Source of the DNA: Desulfobacula sp. | GTDB taxonomy: Bacteria > Desulfobacterota > Desulfobacteria > Desulfobacterales > Desulfobacteraceae | Assembly (NCBI GenBank): GCA_018702715.1 | Contig: JABIYQ010000381.1 | Coordinates: 1 to 25,081 of the forward strand | Direction of reading: 5' to 3' | Length of the DNA: 25,081 bases | Shown: one piece after another, positions 22,822-25,081 of the stretch | Position numbering within the stretch: the first letter of the stretch is position 1 | Layout: the number at the start of each line of letters is the position of its first letter | Notes under the pieces: generated by a model | Databases searched by the model: none | The model's input: only the letters and a program-made list of their open reading frames with translations | What the model was told of the DNA's origin: nothing | Program-made: the position numbers and the translations under genes

Positions 22822-23670
22822 TTATTTTTCAATAGTATCAGATCTGTCTTTTCGGTTATTATGTTTCATTAAAAAATCAAGAACAGCCGTATTAAATTCG
22901 TCTGGATTGTCCCTGTGCATTCCATGGGAGGCATTTGATATGATTATTTTTTTAAAATTACAAAGCCTGCTTTCAAGTTCAGCATGCATCATCCCGTAAA
23001 GACAAGGGCTTTTTTCACCGGTAACAAGTAGTACGGGCATATCGATCTTCATGGTATCTTTTGCAGTAAAAAGGACTTTTCCATCTAAAATGAGACTGTT
23101 TAAAGACCATGCATTTTCCCGACGAATCTGCTTGCCTGTTTCAGGAAGGTTTTTCCAAACCCCTTTATTGCAGACAGCATCTGTGAAAAGTTCTAAGCCT
23201 TTATCCAAATCACCTTTTTTTATATGGCCAACTGCCTTTAAAATAAAGTTTTTTCGCTTTTTTAATTCAGCAAGAACCTCTGGCGAATTTGGAAGGATTG
23301 TATCAAAAGGAGCAGGATCGGCAAGAACGACAGATTGAAAAAGATCAGGATGTCCGGCAGCCAGGATGAGTGCAAGGGCACCACCACGCGAATGCCCGAC
23401 CAGGTGAACAGGGCCTTGCTTAAAATCTTTTATAATGCTTGAAAGATCGTCTGCGTGTTGCAAAATAATAGCGAGATTCTTTTCTCTTTCTAAAGGTTTG
23501 GGATACATACTAGGCAGGCTTACGGCAATCGTTTGAAAGTTTTTGCTGAAAAGTTTCATCTGTAGTGCCCAGGATCGACAATCACTTAAAGATCCGTGAA
23601 TCAATACCAGGGGAGTACCCTTACCGCGTTCTATAATCTCAATTTTATGGCTGTTTGCCAATATCTTCAT
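22822..23670 (-). CDS. Alpha/beta hydrolase
   Basis: This 282-aa alpha/beta-hydrolase fold protein has the oxyanion-hole segment LVLIHGSLSD (21-30), the nucleophile elbow GHSRGG with S94, and the catalytic histidine in NASHGMHRDNP near the C-terminus. The third member of the triad is not at the usual site: the loop after strand 6 reads TGEKSP (S in place of D), so the acid probably lies elsewhere, as in several related families. There is no signal peptide, so it acts in the cytoplasm. It is the first gene of the five-gene minus-strand set, 51 bp upstream of the propeller gene. The substrate (ester, thioester, lactone or C-C bond) is unknown. Confidence 0.9.
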   Translation of the reverse strand: MKILANSHKIEIIERGKGTPLVLIHGSLSDCRSWALQMKLFSKNFQTIAVSLPSMYPKPLEREKNLAIILQHADDLSSIIKDFKQGPVHLVGHSRGGALALILAAGHPDLFQSVVLADPAPFDTILPNSPEVLAELKKRKNFILKAVGHIKKGDLDKGLELFTDAVCNKGVWKNLPETGKQIRRENAWSLNSLILDGKVLFTAKDTMKIDMPVLLVTGEKSPCLYGMMHAELESRLCNFKKIIISNASHGMHRDNPDEFNTAVLDFLMKHNNRKDRSDTIEK

Positions 23671-23830
23671 CCGTTAACATGAAAAAAACTTTTTTGGACA
23701 CCAATGATGCTGATTATTACTTATTCTCAAGGTAATTGCCTCCATTCCCGGACATTTGAGGCAATAATGAAAAAATACTCTTGAGTTATATAAAAGGATT
23801 TTAATAAAAGCAATCCAGAAAAATAAGGTT

Positions 23831-24199
23831 TTATGAAATCTTGTGCCGGGCTTCCTGTCGAATTAAATAAAAACCGCTGCTGATAATAAATAAAATACCG
23901 ATAAGGGTTGAGGAAGATGGAATCTCATTCCAGAATACAAAACCCCAGAGAACCGCCGGTATCATTGCGCCGTACTCAAACGGGGTCACTGTGGAAGCTT
24001 TTGCCAGGCGATAGGCCTGGGCTAAACAATAGGATCCAATGGATAGTAAAAGGCCGATTCCGATCATGATGACCAGGTCCTTAACCGGTGGAAAAATCCA
24101 TGGGCGCATCATAAATACCAGACAGGTGGGGGTTTCATCTGTCACCAGACCATTTCCTATAAATAGTTGCCATAGATAATTGACAGGGATAGGGGTGAA
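23831..24199 (-). pseudogene. EamA/DMT-family transporter, C-terminal remnant
   Basis: A GTG at 24145 gives 104 aa, but the homologous reading frame continues upstream without a start to a TGA at 24202-24200, adding 18 residues (…PVNYLWQLF…) that look like transporter sequence. The visible part covers the last three to four membrane segments of an EamA domain, with LAQAYRLAKASTVTPFEYGAMIPAVLWGFVFW. Full-length proteins have about 290 residues and ten segments, so the N-terminal half is missing. It is not found in other frames upstream. I call it a truncated remnant. A functional half-size transporter is less likely. Confidence 0.7.
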
Positions 24200-24388
24200 T
24201 CACTCAAATCAAAAGAGATCTTGTTTTTAAAACAATTAATATGGAATCGTAATTTTGCATATTTCTTGCTTTCTCCTAAAATTTTGAATACCTGTATAGT
24301 ACAATAAATTTAGTATGAAAGAAAAGTTTTTAGGTTTTCGGACCGCAACTTAAATAAAAGCGTTAGATGCGGGAGCAATAAAGAAAAA

Positions 24389-25081
24389 ATGATATTTGAC
24401 GGCCATGCCCATTTGTTTCACCCGAAAGTTATTTTAAATGTTAAAAAAAGAATAAAAATGGTTGAAAAGATAGGCTTGAAGACAAAAGGAGTGGATAATC
24501 GGATAGGCGTTAAACCTCTGGAAGACGCTTTAAAGAAAAGTGGGATTGATGGATGTTTGATTCTTCCCACAGCAGGGGTGCACGAGGTTGGGAAGGTCAA
24601 TGATTTATTTTATAAAACCATAGAAAAATCGGAGTTTTTGTATACTGCAGGCACTCTTCATCCAGGTCATTTAAATAATAAGAAAGAACTTGAAAAATTT
24701 GTATCGCGGAACATTAAGGCAATAAAGCTTTGTTCATTTTCCCAAAAATTTGTTCTGAATGGTCCTGAGACCTTTGATCTTTTTGATTTAATCCAGGAAT
24801 TTAATATAAGCCAGGGAGCTTCCTTTTTTGTGGTTCTGGATACCTTGTATGGGGCAGACCTGTTTTTTGGAAGTCATCCTGACCACAATACAACACCAAA
24901 ACTTCTGGGTGATTTGGTCAAAAGCTTTCCTGCGATTAATTTTATTGCCGCCCATATGGGGGGACTTGCAGCCCCCTTTAGAGAAATCAGTTCAAATCTT
25001 ACCCCTGCGGATAATCTTTTTTTTGACACTTCAAATGCTGCCCATGTACTGGAGGAAAAAGAGTTTATTTATCTTTTAAAA
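24389..25081 (+). CDS. Amidohydrolase_2-family protein, partial (first 231 codons; runs off the right edge)
   Basis: ATG 24389 opens a frame that stays open to the end of the window. The start DGHAHLFHP has the H-x-H metal motif of amidohydrolases, followed by LILPTAG, KAIKLCSFSQKF (a possible strand with Lys), and FIAAHMGG (metal-binding His), DTSNA. These match the TIM-barrel amidohydrolase_2 (PF04909) group of hydrolases and decarboxylases. It diverges from the EamA remnant. GGGAG lies rather far upstream, so the start is plausible but not certain. The substrate is unknown. Confidence 0.82.
   Translation, partial: MIFDGHAHLFHPKVILNVKKRIKMVEKIGLKTKGVDNRIGVKPLEDALKKSGIDGCLILPTAGVHEVGKVNDLFYKTIEKSEFLYTAGTLHPGHLNNKKELEKFVSRNIKAIKLCSFSQKFVLNGPETFDLFDLIQEFNISQGASFFVVLDTLYGADLFFGSHPDHNTTPKLLGDLVKSFPAINFIAAHMGGLAAPFREISSNLTPADNLFFDTSNAAHVLEEKEFIYLLK

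Noticed and set aside
24418..24600. 60-codon minus-strand frame inside the amidohydrolase
   Set aside because: The plus-strand frame there has strong amidohydrolase motifs, so the antisense frame is a shadow.

Overview
The window is an AT-rich stretch of bacterial chromosome, probably from an anaerobic desulfobacterium-like proteobacterium (Desulfobacterales or relatives). That placement is inferred from gene content: a TRAP uptake system, an MttB-type methyltransferase beside a UroD-fold methyltransferase, a multi-PAS hybrid kinase, and abundant small intergenic inverted-repeat elements. No rRNA, tRNA, CRISPR array or transposase gene was seen.

Region 1 (1-8468) is a 5-oxoproline or related cyclic-amide uptake and hydrolysis locus. 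On the minus strand lie a biotin carboxyl carrier protein, a biotin carboxylase and, at the window edge, the start of a creatininase-family amidohydrolase. Diverging on the plus strand are a GntR/FCD regulator, a complete TRAP transporter (dctP, dctQ, dctM) and pxpA-pxpB-pxpC. The divergent gap holds a 31-bp near-perfect palindrome, the best candidate operator for the GntR protein. PxpB/PxpC are homologous to the carboxyltransferase part of urea carboxylase. With the biotin carboxylase and carrier next door, the locus looks like a split urea-carboxylase-type machine plus a LamB/YcsF subunit.

Three miniature inverted-repeat elements interrupt this locus. Two (1674-1809 and 3982-4116) are copies of one family in opposite orientation, each bounded by its own perfect 8-bp target duplication. 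They sit between accB and accC and between dctP and dctQ. A third, unrelated element (131-299) lies between accC and the creatininase gene.

Region 2 (8541-13582) holds a lytic transglycosylase whose start overlaps the stop of an upstream hybrid sensor kinase. It also holds a small membrane protein, a strong terminator, and a membrane-anchored 3D-domain protein. A pair of 16-bp inverted repeats (12244-12259 and 13631-13646) brackets the last three like the ends of an insertion sequence, but no transposase lies between them.

Region 3 (13934-16516) is a two-gene operon: an MttB-family methyltransferase with no in-frame amber codon, and a UroD-fold methyltransferase that seems to lack the usual H-x-C zinc ligands. 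No corrinoid protein is present in the window.

Region 4 (16522-23670, minus strand) is a tight five-gene set, read from right to left: alpha/beta hydrolase, an 8-bladed PQQ-type propeller fused to an unrecognised C-terminal region of about 440 residues, a GPH-type symporter, a ketopantoate-reductase-like protein, and a cysteine-desulfurase-like class V aminotransferase. I recognise no described pathway with this combination.

The right end (23831-25081) holds a truncated EamA transporter remnant and the first 231 codons of an amidohydrolase_2 protein that continues past the window.
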